Source: an uncultured Sediminibacterium sp. (GTDB lineage Bacteria > Bacteroidota > Bacteroidia > Chitinophagales > Chitinophagaceae). From it: a stretch of DNA of 64,000 nt. The translations under genes were made by a program, and so were the position numbers. Under the pieces are notes generated by a model that saw nothing but the letters and a program-made list of their open reading frames with translations, did not search any database and was not told the origin of the DNA. Location: positions 62,001-126,000 of the forward strand of contig NZ_CAMLMJ010000004.1 in NCBI RefSeq assembly GCF_946481145.1, written 5' to 3'. Shown here piece by piece: positions 26,566 to 34,772 of the stretch. How positions within the stretch are numbered: position 1 is the stretch's first letter; every line of letters begins with the position of its first letter.

Positions 26566-27615
26566 ATGAAATTATCTCAATTTAAGTTCGATTTACCCCT
26601 TAACCTCATTGCACAAAATCCAACCAAAAGAAGAGAAGACAGTCGTCTGATGGTAGTTGACCGTAAAAGTGGTCACATGGAGAACAAACATTTTCGCGAT
26701 ATCCTGGAATATTACGACGACAAAGATGTGTTTGTAGTAAATAACACCAAAGTATTTCCTGCCCGTATGTACGGAAGAAAGGAAAAAACCGGTGCCAAGA
26801 TTGAAGTGTTCCTTTTGCGTGAGTTAAATAAGCCCAACCGTTTATGGGATGTTATCGTTGATCCCGCAAGAAAGATTCGTGTAGGAAACAAACTCTACTT
26901 CGGTGACAACGAAGAATTGGTTGCAGAAGTTATTGACAATACCACCAGCCGCGGACGTACCATCCGTTTCTTATGGGATGATGATGACGAAAGCTTCAAA
27001 AAAATGCTTGAGTTCTTAGGTGAAACCCCACTTCCAAAATACATCAAGCGCAAACCTGATGAAGAAGATAAGGAACGCTATCAAACCGTTTATGCAAAAC
27101 ATGAAGGTGCAGTTGCAGCTCCTACCGCTGGTTTACACTTTAGTAAAGAACTGATCAAGCGTTGTGAGATCCTGGGTATTCGTTTCGCAGAAGTAACACT
27201 GCATACTGGTCTTGGTACATTCCGCCCTATTGAAGTAGAAGACCTCAGTAAACATAAAATGGATGCTGAATACTATGCTATTTCTGAAGAAGCCTGCAAA
27301 ATTGTAAACAAAGCCAAAGAAGGCGGGCATAGAATCTGTTCTATCGGAACTACTACTATGCGTGCTATGGAGAGCAGCTTTACCGCACAAAAATTACTGA
27401 AACCTAGTGAAGGTTGGACCAACCATTTTATTCACCCACCTTATAATTTTAATGTGGCAGATAGCCTGGTAACCAATTTCCACCTTCCTAAAACAAGTCT
27501 GCTGATTATGACCTGTGCTTTTGCCGGTTATGATTTGGCGATGGAAGCTTATAAAAAAGCCATCAAAGACAAATATCGTTTCTTTAGTTATGGCGATGCT
27601 TTGCTAATCATCTAA
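26566..27615 (+). CDS. queA: S-adenosylmethionine:tRNA ribosyltransferase-isomerase
   Basis: At 349 residues this is a full-length QueA. It opens [20 protein letters not shown] and has RRTVNxT-type sequence [21 protein letters not shown]. Also present are AAPTAGLHF with the family His, [16 protein letters not shown], and a C-terminal [18 protein letters not shown]. It transfers and isomerises the ribosyl part of SAM onto preQ1-modified tRNA to give epoxyqueuosine. It has its own promoter and a rho-independent terminator, so it is a single-gene unit. Confidence 0.96.
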   Translation: MKLSQFKFDLPLNLIAQNPTKRREDSRLMVVDRKSGHMENKHFRDILEYYDDKDVFVVNNTKVFPARMYGRKEKTGAKIEVFLLRELNKPNRLWDVIVDPARKIRVGNKLYFGDNEELVAEVIDNTTSRGRTIRFLWDDDDESFKKMLEFLGETPLPKYIKRKPDEEDKERYQTVYAKHEGAVAAPTAGLHFSKELIKRCEILGIRFAEVTLHTGLGTFRPIEVEDLSKHKMDAEYYAISEEACKIVNKAKEGGHRICSIGTTTMRAMESSFTAQKLLKPSEGWTNHFIHPPYNFNVADSLVTNFHLPKTSLLIMTCAFAGYDLAMEAYKKAIKDKYRFFSYGDALLII

Positions 27616-27636
27616 CAATAAGCTATTATAAATGAT

Positions 27637-27669
27637 AAAGCCATCCTGCCTAAACGGGATGGCTTTTTT
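27637..27669 (+). terminator. rho-independent terminator of queA
   Basis: AAAGCCATCC pairs perfectly with GGATGGCTTT across a 10-base loop, and a run of T follows. Confidence 0.9.
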
Positions 27670-27774
27670 CATTTAACAACCAACAACTCCCATATACCCT
27701 ATAAGAAGTTGTCAAAACTGAATCTAATGTTTACCTAAACTAACAAACATTAGTTGTAATTGTAGTATAAAACT

Positions 27775-27823
27775 GCAACTATTTTTTAAAAAACGCAAAT
27801 AACCGCAATTATTTTTTTAAAAA
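27775..27823. repeat. AT-rich direct repeat in the queA 3' region
   Basis: GCAACTATTTTTTAAAAAA at 27775 and GCAATTATTTTTTTAAAAA at 27805 are near-identical, 30 bases apart. The surrounding 27670-27847 stretch is very AT-rich. I see no gene in it. Confidence 0.5.
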
Positions 27824-27847
27824 TGGGGATAAAATGGCAGAAACCGA

Positions 27848-28351
27848 CTAAAATTTGCCTGTTTGAGCTTCCAGATAGGTCTTTAATTGCTCGAGATTCT
27901 TCTCCATCATTGGCCCTAAAATCTTATCATTCATCATCGTCCCCAGTTTTTCCCAGGGTAGCCAACCAACTTTTTGTTCAAATTGCCATTGCACAATGGT
28001 TATTTGTCTGGCAGGTTGATAAATCACCTGCATAGTGCTTAATTGCTTCGATCTTGAACCTGTTACCCATTCGCTTACCACAACAGTATCGCCGATATGA
28101 GTTATTGAAACCTGACTTCTTCCGATCATTGCCTTCCCGGATGATTGTATATGCACGGAAGAATCATTCATGCCTTCTACCCAATGCTTCCATTGATAAA
28201 TATCCTGCAGTTGAGTCATGATTGAATCCGGATCAGCTTTAATATCAGTTGCGCGCGAAACCAATACCTGAGATGGTAATAATGCTCCGATTAAAGTTGC
28301 CAGAGCAAACAAAGCCACCATACTGATCAACCCTAACTTCAACAGTTTCAT
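27848..28351 (-). CDS. membrane-anchored SRPBCC (polyketide cyclase-like) protein
   Basis: This 167-residue protein has an N-terminal membrane segment (LGLISMVALFALATLIGALL). A helix-grip domain of the polyketide cyclase/SRPBCC type follows, with KADPDSIMTQLQDIYQWKHW, IGRSQVSITHIGDTVVVSEW and a C-terminal long helix (MMEKNLEQLKTYLEAQ). The ligand is unknown. The start at 28351 lies one base after the stop codon of the ABC-2 permease gene, so the two are almost certainly translated together and may work together at the membrane. Confidence 0.7.
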   Translation of the reverse strand: MKLLKLGLISMVALFALATLIGALLPSQVLVSRATDIKADPDSIMTQLQDIYQWKHWVEGMNDSSVHIQSSGKAMIGRSQVSITHIGDTVVVSEWVTGSRSKQLSTMQVIYQPARQITIVQWQFEQKVGWLPWEKLGTMMNDKILGPMMEKNLEQLKTYLEAQTGKF

Positions 28352-28352
28352 A

Positions 28353-29459
28353 TCACTCCCATTTAAAGGTTTTGAAAGCCACAGCATATACCACAATTGT
28401 CCAGGCTCCGAGAATCATCAACTCCTTGCTACAAGACGACAAAGCAGCTCCTTCAAATGCAATACTGCGCATGGCATTATTAAAATGCGTTAAGGGCAAA
28501 ACTTTGCACAAAGGTTGCAGCCAGGATGGGAATGCATCTATTGAAAAAAATGTACCTGCCAGCAAAAATTGAGGCAGGGTAATCAAATTTGCAAAAGGAG
28601 GAATACTGCTCTCATTTTTTGCCAGGCTGCTCACAATAAATCCAAATCCCATAAAGAGAATAAGCGCAATAAAACTAAGCAACATAATGGTGAGAAATGT
28701 TTCCATTCCGTTAACCAGGGTAAACTTAAATGCAAAATGCCCTACCCCGATAATGATTACGGCAGTCATCATCTGAAAAATCACCCTGCTAAAAGCCTCT
28801 CCCAACACGATATATGGACGACGAATCGGGGTTGCATAAAACCGTTTTAATACCAATTGCTGGCGGAGATTAAAAAACAAAAAAGCTACTCCGAATACCC
28901 CCGCACTTAATAAGGAAAAACCCAATTGACCAGGCAAAATAAAATCAATCGTTCTGTAGACCCTGCCGGGTATCTTTTCGATACGATTATTCACCATCGC
29001 AATAGTAGGTGTATTGCTATAAGTTTGTTGATTGATACCGGCAATCACAGCATTTAAAATAGACTGTAAAACCTGCAGGTTCTGCGGATTTACGGCTTCT
29101 GAACTGGAAATATTAATGGTATACGGAGGACTTGCAAGTCCCGATTTCTGTATGTCTAACACCGCTGTAACCCGTCCCTTTTCCAGGTCTTCTTTTAATG
29201 CCTGACCTGATTTGTCAATAATACGAAGTCCGGCAATTTTTTTCAATGCAGGATAAACAGGGTTAAGCGTATCCGTACCATTGGCAAAAGCAATACTTAA
29301 TGATACCCTGCTTCCCCCACCAATAAACCCGAACACGAGGATAAATATCAAGGGAAAAGCAATACTGAAAATAACTGCAGAAGGACTACGGAAAACCGCC
29401 TTCAAACTTCCTTTGGTGATGGCCATCATGGCCCTTAACTGGCTGTACTTTACAGACAT
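28353..29459 (-). CDS. ABC-2 type transporter permease
   Basis: The 368-residue protein has the ABC-2 layout: one N-terminal helix (VIFSIAFPLIFILVFGFIGGG), a periplasmic domain of about 140 residues, then five C-terminal helices. The last part includes LSLVIF-like LITLPQFLLAGTFFSIDAFP and LPLTHFNNAMRSIAFEG, typical of DrrB/YadH-like exporters. No ATPase gene is adjacent, so its energising partner is encoded elsewhere. It is divergent from the toxin-antitoxin operon and overlaps no other gene. Confidence 0.85.
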   Translation of the reverse strand: MSVKYSQLRAMMAITKGSLKAVFRSPSAVIFSIAFPLIFILVFGFIGGGSRVSLSIAFANGTDTLNPVYPALKKIAGLRIIDKSGQALKEDLEKGRVTAVLDIQKSGLASPPYTINISSSEAVNPQNLQVLQSILNAVIAGINQQTYSNTPTIAMVNNRIEKIPGRVYRTIDFILPGQLGFSLLSAGVFGVAFLFFNLRQQLVLKRFYATPIRRPYIVLGEAFSRVIFQMMTAVIIIGVGHFAFKFTLVNGMETFLTIMLLSFIALILFMGFGFIVSSLAKNESSIPPFANLITLPQFLLAGTFFSIDAFPSWLQPLCKVLPLTHFNNAMRSIAFEGAALSSCSKELMILGAWTIVVYAVAFKTFKWE

Positions 29460-29517
29460 AGGCTTTTTGCTTGAAAAACAAATCTATCCTATTCTGAAGG
29501 AAGAGAAAAGGGAATTC

Positions 29518-29558
29518 TTTGATTTAGGACAAATGTCGTATATTTGTGTGACAAATGT
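29518..29558 (+). promoter_or_regulatory. promoter and operator of the RES/Xre toxin-antitoxin operon
   Basis: TTTG (29518-29521) and TATATTTG (29539-29546) form a Bacteroidota promoter with a 17-base spacer. Two copies of ACAAATGT (29529-29536 and 29551-29558) flank the -7 element, 22 bases apart (two helical turns). The first also forms an inverted pair with ATTTGT at 29542-29547. This suggests autorepression by the antitoxin. Confidence 0.6.
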
Positions 29559-29563
29559 TACCT

Positions 29564-29983
29564 ATGGCGAAAGCGAAAAAAAATCCTGTTGCGGGCACAC
29601 AAAAAGTTGAAGAGCCTGTTGCCGTGTATTTAACGGATGTAGCTTCATTCACTTATCGCAAATTCAAAAGAATTGCCGACATGGTTCCATTTACACAGGC
29701 TGAATGGGCAAGCATTTTGCACTTATCAGAACGAACATTGCAGCGTTATGCTAAAACAAACCATTCATTTGAAGGCATTTATACCGACCGAATATTACAA
29801 TTACAAGAACTAATCGAAACAGGCCTCAACACCTTTAACTCGCCGGAAGCTTTTTATAATTGGTTGAAAAAAGATAAACCGGTCATGGGGCATCTCCTCA
29901 ACTTTGAATCATTGGTTACTAATAGAGGCATACAGGAAACCATTAACCAACTGGTACGCATTCAACAAGGGGTATACGCATGA
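29564..29983 (+). CDS. Xre/MbcA/ParS-type antitoxin (DUF2384)
   Basis: This 139-residue protein fits the Xre-like antitoxins of RES toxins. The N-terminal part contains a helix-turn-helix (FTQAEWASILHLSERTLQRY). The C-terminal part has the toxin-binding DUF2384/ParS domain ending FNSPEAFYNWLKKDKPVMG and NLLxF-type HLLNFESLVTNRGIQETINQ. It neutralises the RES toxin and probably represses the operon. An alternative ATG at 29555 lies inside the putative operator; 29564 is preferred. It overlaps the toxin start by four bases. Confidence 0.88.
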   Translation: MAKAKKNPVAGTQKVEEPVAVYLTDVASFTYRKFKRIADMVPFTQAEWASILHLSERTLQRYAKTNHSFEGIYTDRILQLQELIETGLNTFNSPEAFYNWLKKDKPVMGHLLNFESLVTNRGIQETINQLVRIQQGVYA

Positions 29984-30444
29984 TACTATACCGGTTTGCA
30001 CATCATCAATGTGCCGAAGATATATCAGGAACAGGCGCCAAACTAAAAGGTGGCCGATGGAACAATGCAGGTACGGCCGTTTTATACACCAGCAGTTCTA
30101 TTTCACTTGCATTACTTGAAGTTTTAGTAAATACTGGCAGTTTCGATGTGTTACAATTATTCAAATTAATGCAATTAACCCTACCTGATGATGCCCCGGT
30201 TTATAGCATTGAAACTAAAACCCTGAAAAAGAGCTGGCACCATGATTTTGAATACACCCAGTGGATGGGTAGCGAAATAATTCAGGATAAAAATACCCTG
30301 GCTATTGCATGCCCATCTGCTATTGTTCCGCAGGAGAAAAATTTCTTATTGAACCCGGCTCACAAAGACTATAACCGGATCAGGTTAAAAGAAGTTTCAA
30401 ATTTTCATTTCGATGAACGACTATTTCCCTCAATGTACCGTTAA
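29980..30444 (+). CDS. RES-domain toxin (NAD-degrading family)
   Basis: The 154-residue protein is a single RES domain. All three eponymous residues are visible: Arg26 in KGGRWNNAGT, Glu47 in LALLEVLVN, and Ser113 in ACPSAIVPQEKNFLLNP. Known members of the family (MbcT, ParT, Res) deplete NAD or modify host enzymes and stop growth unless bound by the Xre partner. The gene is translationally coupled to the antitoxin (ATGA). Its 3' end overlaps the convergent sppA gene by 15 bases. Confidence 0.9.
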   Translation: MILYRFAHHQCAEDISGTGAKLKGGRWNNAGTAVLYTSSSISLALLEVLVNTGSFDVLQLFKLMQLTLPDDAPVYSIETKTLKKSWHHDFEYTQWMGSEIIQDKNTLAIACPSAIVPQEKNFLLNPAHKDYNRIRLKEVSNFHFDERLFPSMYR

Positions 30445-32190
30445 GAAATAGGGCATTCTTGCCTGAGGTTCACCAACCATTTGCTTTACTTGTCGGAACT
30501 GTTGCATCAACTGCCATTGCTCCAAGCCTATTTCGTCTTTAATAAGATTGGTTTTTATGGATCGTTTATAGTTACCCATAATCTGCTCAATGAAATTTTT
30601 CTTTTCAGGGTATTCACGTAAACGATAATCATCTTCTATGCCAGCCAGTTTTGCAGCATGCTTTACTGCATCCTGCAGCGTTCCTATTTTATCTACCAAT
30701 CCTATCTCCAATGCCCGCTTACCTGTCCAAACGCGCCCCTGCGCAATGCTATCAATATAAACTATGTCTTTTTTCCTGCCATCAGCTACCCTGCTCTTAA
30801 ATGTATGGTATATAGAATCTGTAGATGCCTGAAAAAACTTTTTCTCCATAGCGGTCAGCGGCCTGTCGCCAGCTCCCATATCTGCATACGGTGCGGTGCG
30901 TACCCGATCGGTTGTAATACCTAGCTTATTCTTTAAGAATGATTCGAAATTTGGTACGATACTAAACACACCTATAGATCCGGTGATGGTTGTTTCATTT
31001 GCAAAAACGGCATCGGCATTACAGGCTATATAATATCCACCGGATGCAGCAACATCACCCATACTCACCACCACTGGTTTAGCTTTTCTGGCTAGCGATA
31101 TCTCATGCCAGATCACATCACTCGCCAATGCACTACCACCGGGTGAATTAACCCTAAGTACAATCGCTTTAATCGTTTTATCAAGTCTTGCTTTGCGAAT
31201 TACGTTTTTATATAAATCGCTGCTAACCTGTTCATCATCCCCCTCCATACTTACAATATCTCCTTGTGCGTATATGATGGCTATTTTACCCCCACTGGAA
31301 TAATTTTCGAGTGAAGTAGCAGCGGCATATTCGTTGATGGTAACAAAATTGATGCTTGTTCCAGCTCCTTTCTTTAGACGTTCCAGCAGTTCTTTTTTTA
31401 CTTCATCGTCGTATTTCAAACCATCAACCAACTGGTATTTTTCTGCATCCTGTGCAGTTTGAATATCTCCTTCATTTGCCAATTGATGAAGTACGGCAGT
31501 ATCAATTTTACGGGCAGTACTTGCAGCTTTCAGAAAAGCGCCATATAAATCACCCAGCCATACCGCAGTTTGAAGACGGTTTGCTTCCGTCATTTTTGTT
31601 TCACGTAAAGGTTCAGTAGCGCTTTTGAATTTACCCGCATAAAAAATCTGTGGTTCAATCTGAAGTTTTTCAAGCATGCCTTTCAGGAAAAAAAGATTAG
31701 AAGAAAAACCTGACCATTCTAATCCACCCTGCGGATGTACATATACTTTATTAGCAGCGCTGGCAACATAATAGGCCTTCTGCGTCATCGTTTCACCATA
31801 AGCAACAACAAACTTTCCCGACTTTTTAAAATCGAGCAAGGCTTTTCTTAGTTCTTCACTTGAGGAAAAACCATTTGCATTGTCATTGGCCAATACATAA
31901 ACACCTTTTACCGCAGAATCAGATTTAGCTTCTCCTAATAACCTAACCACATCAAATAAAGATGGTTTATTTGCTTCTACGTTAGATAAAATAGTTCCGA
32001 AAGGATCTTCTTTTGCCTGTTCCCTGAAATTTATCGATAAGTCGAGTACCAAAACGGCTTTTGAACCAACCACCGGTACTTCTGCTGTTGTAGCAGTTGA
32101 GATAAAGCCAATCAGTATAAACACCCCTATTACGGTAAACACAATAAGGGCTAAGAGGGAGGCAAAAAATATTTTGAAAAATGTCTTCAT
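30430..32190 (-). CDS. sppA: signal peptide peptidase SppA, 67-kDa type
   Basis: At 586 residues this is the long, duplicated SppA form. It has one N-terminal membrane anchor (FASLLALIVFTVIGVFILIG) and two S49 protease domains. The first carries the catalytic-lysine region around QKAYYVASAANKVYVHPQG. The second carries the nucleophile serine in SMGDVAASGGYYIACNAD, with TGSIGVF after it. It degrades leftover signal peptides in the inner membrane from the periplasmic side. It reads convergently with, and slightly into, the RES toxin gene. Confidence 0.94.
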   Translation of the reverse strand: MKTFFKIFFASLLALIVFTVIGVFILIGFISTATTAEVPVVGSKAVLVLDLSINFREQAKEDPFGTILSNVEANKPSLFDVVRLLGEAKSDSAVKGVYVLANDNANGFSSSEELRKALLDFKKSGKFVVAYGETMTQKAYYVASAANKVYVHPQGGLEWSGFSSNLFFLKGMLEKLQIEPQIFYAGKFKSATEPLRETKMTEANRLQTAVWLGDLYGAFLKAASTARKIDTAVLHQLANEGDIQTAQDAEKYQLVDGLKYDDEVKKELLERLKKGAGTSINFVTINEYAAATSLENYSSGGKIAIIYAQGDIVSMEGDDEQVSSDLYKNVIRKARLDKTIKAIVLRVNSPGGSALASDVIWHEISLARKAKPVVVSMGDVAASGGYYIACNADAVFANETTITGSIGVFSIVPNFESFLKNKLGITTDRVRTAPYADMGAGDRPLTAMEKKFFQASTDSIYHTFKSRVADGRKKDIVYIDSIAQGRVWTGKRALEIGLVDKIGTLQDAVKHAAKLAGIEDDYRLREYPEKKNFIEQIMGNYKRSIKTNLIKDEIGLEQWQLMQQFRQVKQMVGEPQARMPYFLTVH

Positions 32191-32295
32191 ATACTTTGTT
32201 TACAAACCAGTTGTCTTTTTGTTGTCAGTTTCAGGTATTTATCACCAAGACTACGTGAATTTAAAGATATTTGAACCCGCTAATATCTCCAATTT

Positions 32296-32775
32296 ATGAA
32301 TACAGTGTATTTGCTGACAGGCGGCAATATGGGCAACAGATCATTTAATTTGGCGCAGGCCGAGCAGTACATACAACAATATTGTGGCGAAATTACCAGA
32401 CGATCGGCTATTTATGAAACTGCCGCATGGGGGTTTACAGACCAGCCGGCATTTTATAACCAGGCCCTGATGTTCCAAACCAGCCTCTCTCCCGACCAGC
32501 TTATGCGGAAATTATTGGAAATAGAACTGGAAATGGGGCGAATCAGGACCCAAAAGATGGGCCCGCGTGTCATCGACCTGGATATTTTACTGATCGACGA
32601 CCTGATAATTGAAAGCAGCTTACTTTCTGTTCCACATCCGGCATTGACACAAAGGCGTTTCGCCTTAATGCCACTGGCTGAAATTGCCCCTTCATTGGTA
32701 CATCCCATAGAAGGCAAAACCATCGCAGAATTGCTGGAAGCATGCTCAGATACCTTAAATGTGCAAAAAAAATAA
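32296..32775 (+). CDS. folK: HPPK: 6-hydroxymethyl-7,8-dihydropterin pyrophosphokinase
   Basis: This 159-residue protein matches FolK throughout. It has LLTGGNMGNRSFNL at the N-terminus, SAIYETAAWGFTDQPAFYNQ for pterin binding, and MGPRVIDLDILLIDD with the two Mg-binding Asp. The C-terminal HPALTQRRFALMPLAEIAP is also conserved. It transfers pyrophosphate from ATP to the pterin in folate synthesis. It lies 50 bases upstream of a deoxynucleoside kinase gene and is probably co-transcribed. Confidence 0.95.
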   Translation: MNTVYLLTGGNMGNRSFNLAQAEQYIQQYCGEITRRSAIYETAAWGFTDQPAFYNQALMFQTSLSPDQLMRKLLEIELEMGRIRTQKMGPRVIDLDILLIDDLIIESSLLSVPHPALTQRRFALMPLAEIAPSLVHPIEGKTIAELLEACSDTLNVQKK

Positions 32776-32825
32776 TCATCGACTTAAGCCCTGCTGTTAA
32801 TTTTGACGGTATCGCAGCAAGTACT

Positions 32826-33458
32826 ATGAAGTATCAATACATTACAGTAGAAGGAAATATCGGAGCAGGTAAAACCACACTGGCGCATTTATTAGCTAAA
32901 AAACTTAATTCCAGACTGATACTGGAAGAGTTTGCGGATAATCCCTTCCTTCCCAAATTTTATGATAACCCCCAACAATACGCTTTTCCGTTGGAACTGT
33001 TCTTTATGGCCGAGCGCTACAAACAGTTAAAAGATATGCTGCATACCAAAGATATGTTTCAACATATTACCGTATCAGACTACCTTTTTACAAAATGCCT
33101 GCTTTTTGCCAAAGTAAACCTGCCAGAGGAAGAATTCAGGTTATACCAGAAATTATTCGACATCATACACCAGCAATTGGTATTCCCTGATATACTGATT
33201 TATCTGCACGCACCGGTGCAAAAATTACAGCAGAATATCAAGCGCAGAAACAGAGAATACGAACAGGCGATTCCGGATGAATATTTATTCAATATCCAGG
33301 AAACCTATACCAGTTATATTAAACAGCATAATATCAAAACTATTTTCATTGATGCCAGCAATGCAGATTTTCTGGGCAATGAAAAACATTTGAATGTTGT
33401 ACTGGAAGCATTGGAAAAAGATTATGAAAGTGGCCAACATTATTTCAGTCTGCCATAG
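32826..33458 (+). CDS. deoxynucleoside kinase (dNK family), copy 1
   Basis: The 210-residue protein has the dNK fold: a P-loop GNIGAGKT at residues 10-17, LEEFADNPFLPKFY with the substrate Glu, and PLELFFMAERYKQL. The lid region is RRNREYEQAIPDEYL. At the usual D-R-S/T position the sequence reads TVSDYLFTKCL, unlike the DRT of the second copy at 50171. It phosphorylates a deoxynucleoside for salvage; which base it prefers is not clear. The start MKYQYITVEG is chosen at the first family-like residue. Confidence 0.88.
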   Translation: MKYQYITVEGNIGAGKTTLAHLLAKKLNSRLILEEFADNPFLPKFYDNPQQYAFPLELFFMAERYKQLKDMLHTKDMFQHITVSDYLFTKCLLFAKVNLPEEEFRLYQKLFDIIHQQLVFPDILIYLHAPVQKLQQNIKRRNREYEQAIPDEYLFNIQETYTSYIKQHNIKTIFIDASNADFLGNEKHLNVVLEALEKDYESGQHYFSLP

Positions 33459-33490
33459 CAGCTAAATAAAGGCTCTTTAAAGCACAGCAG

Positions 33491-34738
33491 ATGACTACCA
33501 AAAGTTCAGGCTACGACCCCTTTGCAGCAATGCGTATTGCAGAATACCGCCACCTGATGGTGGGACGATTTCTATTTATCATGGGACTGCGAATGATGGG
33601 TACACTTGTTGGTTGGTGGATATATGAGCTCACCAATGATCCTTTTGCTATCGGATTAATTGGGTTATCTGAAGTAATTCCGGCTGTATCCTTATCATTA
33701 TATGCCGGGCACGTAATTGATATCAGCGAAAAGCGCAAACTACTGTTGCGCGGTGTTAGCCTTTATTTTACCTGTGCCCTGTTTTTATTGCTCTTATCAA
33801 CCAATTATACATCCGATCAGTTAAGTAATCATTGGATTGCTTTCAGTATCTATGTAATCATTTTCTTTACGGGAATCATTCGGGCATTTACCGGTCCTAC
33901 TTTTGGAACAATGGTGGCATCAATTGTTCCAAGGGAACAACTACAGAATGCAACCACCTGGAACCAGGGCATCTGGCTCACCGCATCAGTAACCGGACAT
34001 GCAACGGTTGGTTTTATGATTGCATTGCTGGGAAATACAGGATCCCTGATCATCATCTGCTCCCTGGTTGCCATCGGTTTTTCCTTCATGTACCGCATAA
34101 AACCCAAACCATCCCTGAATGAACCGGGTGAGAAAAAAACGCTGGATAGTGTAAAAGAAGGGCTGCGATTTGTTTTTAAAACTAAAGAAGTATTAGGTGC
34201 TTTAAGTCTGGATTTATTTGCAGTGCTATTTGGAGGTGCCGTAGCAATGATCCCGGTATTTGCAAAGGATATTTTAAAAATCGGACCTATTGGTTTTGGA
34301 TGGCTGAATGCGGCTTCTGATATTGGGGCAATACTTGTGGTAATTCTTTTGACCATTTTCCCGCTAAAAAAACAGCAGGGGAAAAAACTATTACTTGCCG
34401 TAGGTGGATTTGGTATCTGCATCATCACATTTGCATTGTCTAAATGGTTTTGGTTATCCTTCTTTGTATTAATGCTAAGTGGTATCCTGGATGGCATCAG
34501 TGTGGTAGTAAGAGGTACCATACTTCAATTAAAAACACCTGATCAAATGAGGGGAAGGGTGATGAGTGTTAACTCCATGTTCATTAACAGCAGTAATGAA
34601 CTTGGTCAATTTGAAAGTGGCGTTGCCGCAAAACTTCTGGGGGTGGTTCCTTCGGTTGTTTTTGGTGGCTGTATGACTTTACTCGTTGTAATTACTACCT
34701 GGTTCAAAGCACCTAGCCTTAGAAAGATGGAATATTAA
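33491..34738 (+). CDS. MFS transporter (EntS-like, DHA3 type)
   Basis: The 415-residue protein has 12 predicted membrane helices. It opens RIAEYRHLMVGRFLFIMGLR and has a long loop between helices 6 and 7 (KPKPSLNEPGEKKTLDSVKE). LTPDQMRGRVMS-type LKTPDQMRGRVMSVNSMFI is the signature of the EntS/DHA3 exporters. The substrate cannot be named. A terminator hairpin follows at once. It sits 32 bases after the kinase gene, probably as the last gene of a folK-dNK-MFS operon. Confidence 0.88.
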   Translation: MTTKSSGYDPFAAMRIAEYRHLMVGRFLFIMGLRMMGTLVGWWIYELTNDPFAIGLIGLSEVIPAVSLSLYAGHVIDISEKRKLLLRGVSLYFTCALFLLLLSTNYTSDQLSNHWIAFSIYVIIFFTGIIRAFTGPTFGTMVASIVPREQLQNATTWNQGIWLTASVTGHATVGFMIALLGNTGSLIIICSLVAIGFSFMYRIKPKPSLNEPGEKKTLDSVKEGLRFVFKTKEVLGALSLDLFAVLFGGAVAMIPVFAKDILKIGPIGFGWLNAASDIGAILVVILLTIFPLKKQQGKKLLLAVGGFGICIITFALSKWFWLSFFVLMLSGILDGISVVVRGTILQLKTPDQMRGRVMSVNSMFINSSNELGQFESGVAAKLLGVVPSVVFGGCMTLLVVITTWFKAPSLRKMEY

Positions 34739-34763
34739 AAAAGCATCCCGGAGGATGCTTTTT
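34738..34763 (+). terminator. rho-independent terminator
   Basis: AAAAAGCATCC pairs perfectly with GGATGCTTTTT around a CGGA loop. It is usable from both sides, between the convergent MFS and M1 peptidase genes. Confidence 0.9.
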
Positions 34764-34772
34764 CGAAGATGA

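Noticed and set aside
33850..34521. 223-codon minus-strand open frame inside the MFS gene
   Set aside because: It is an antisense shadow of the transporter; composition is odd and no domain is recognisable.
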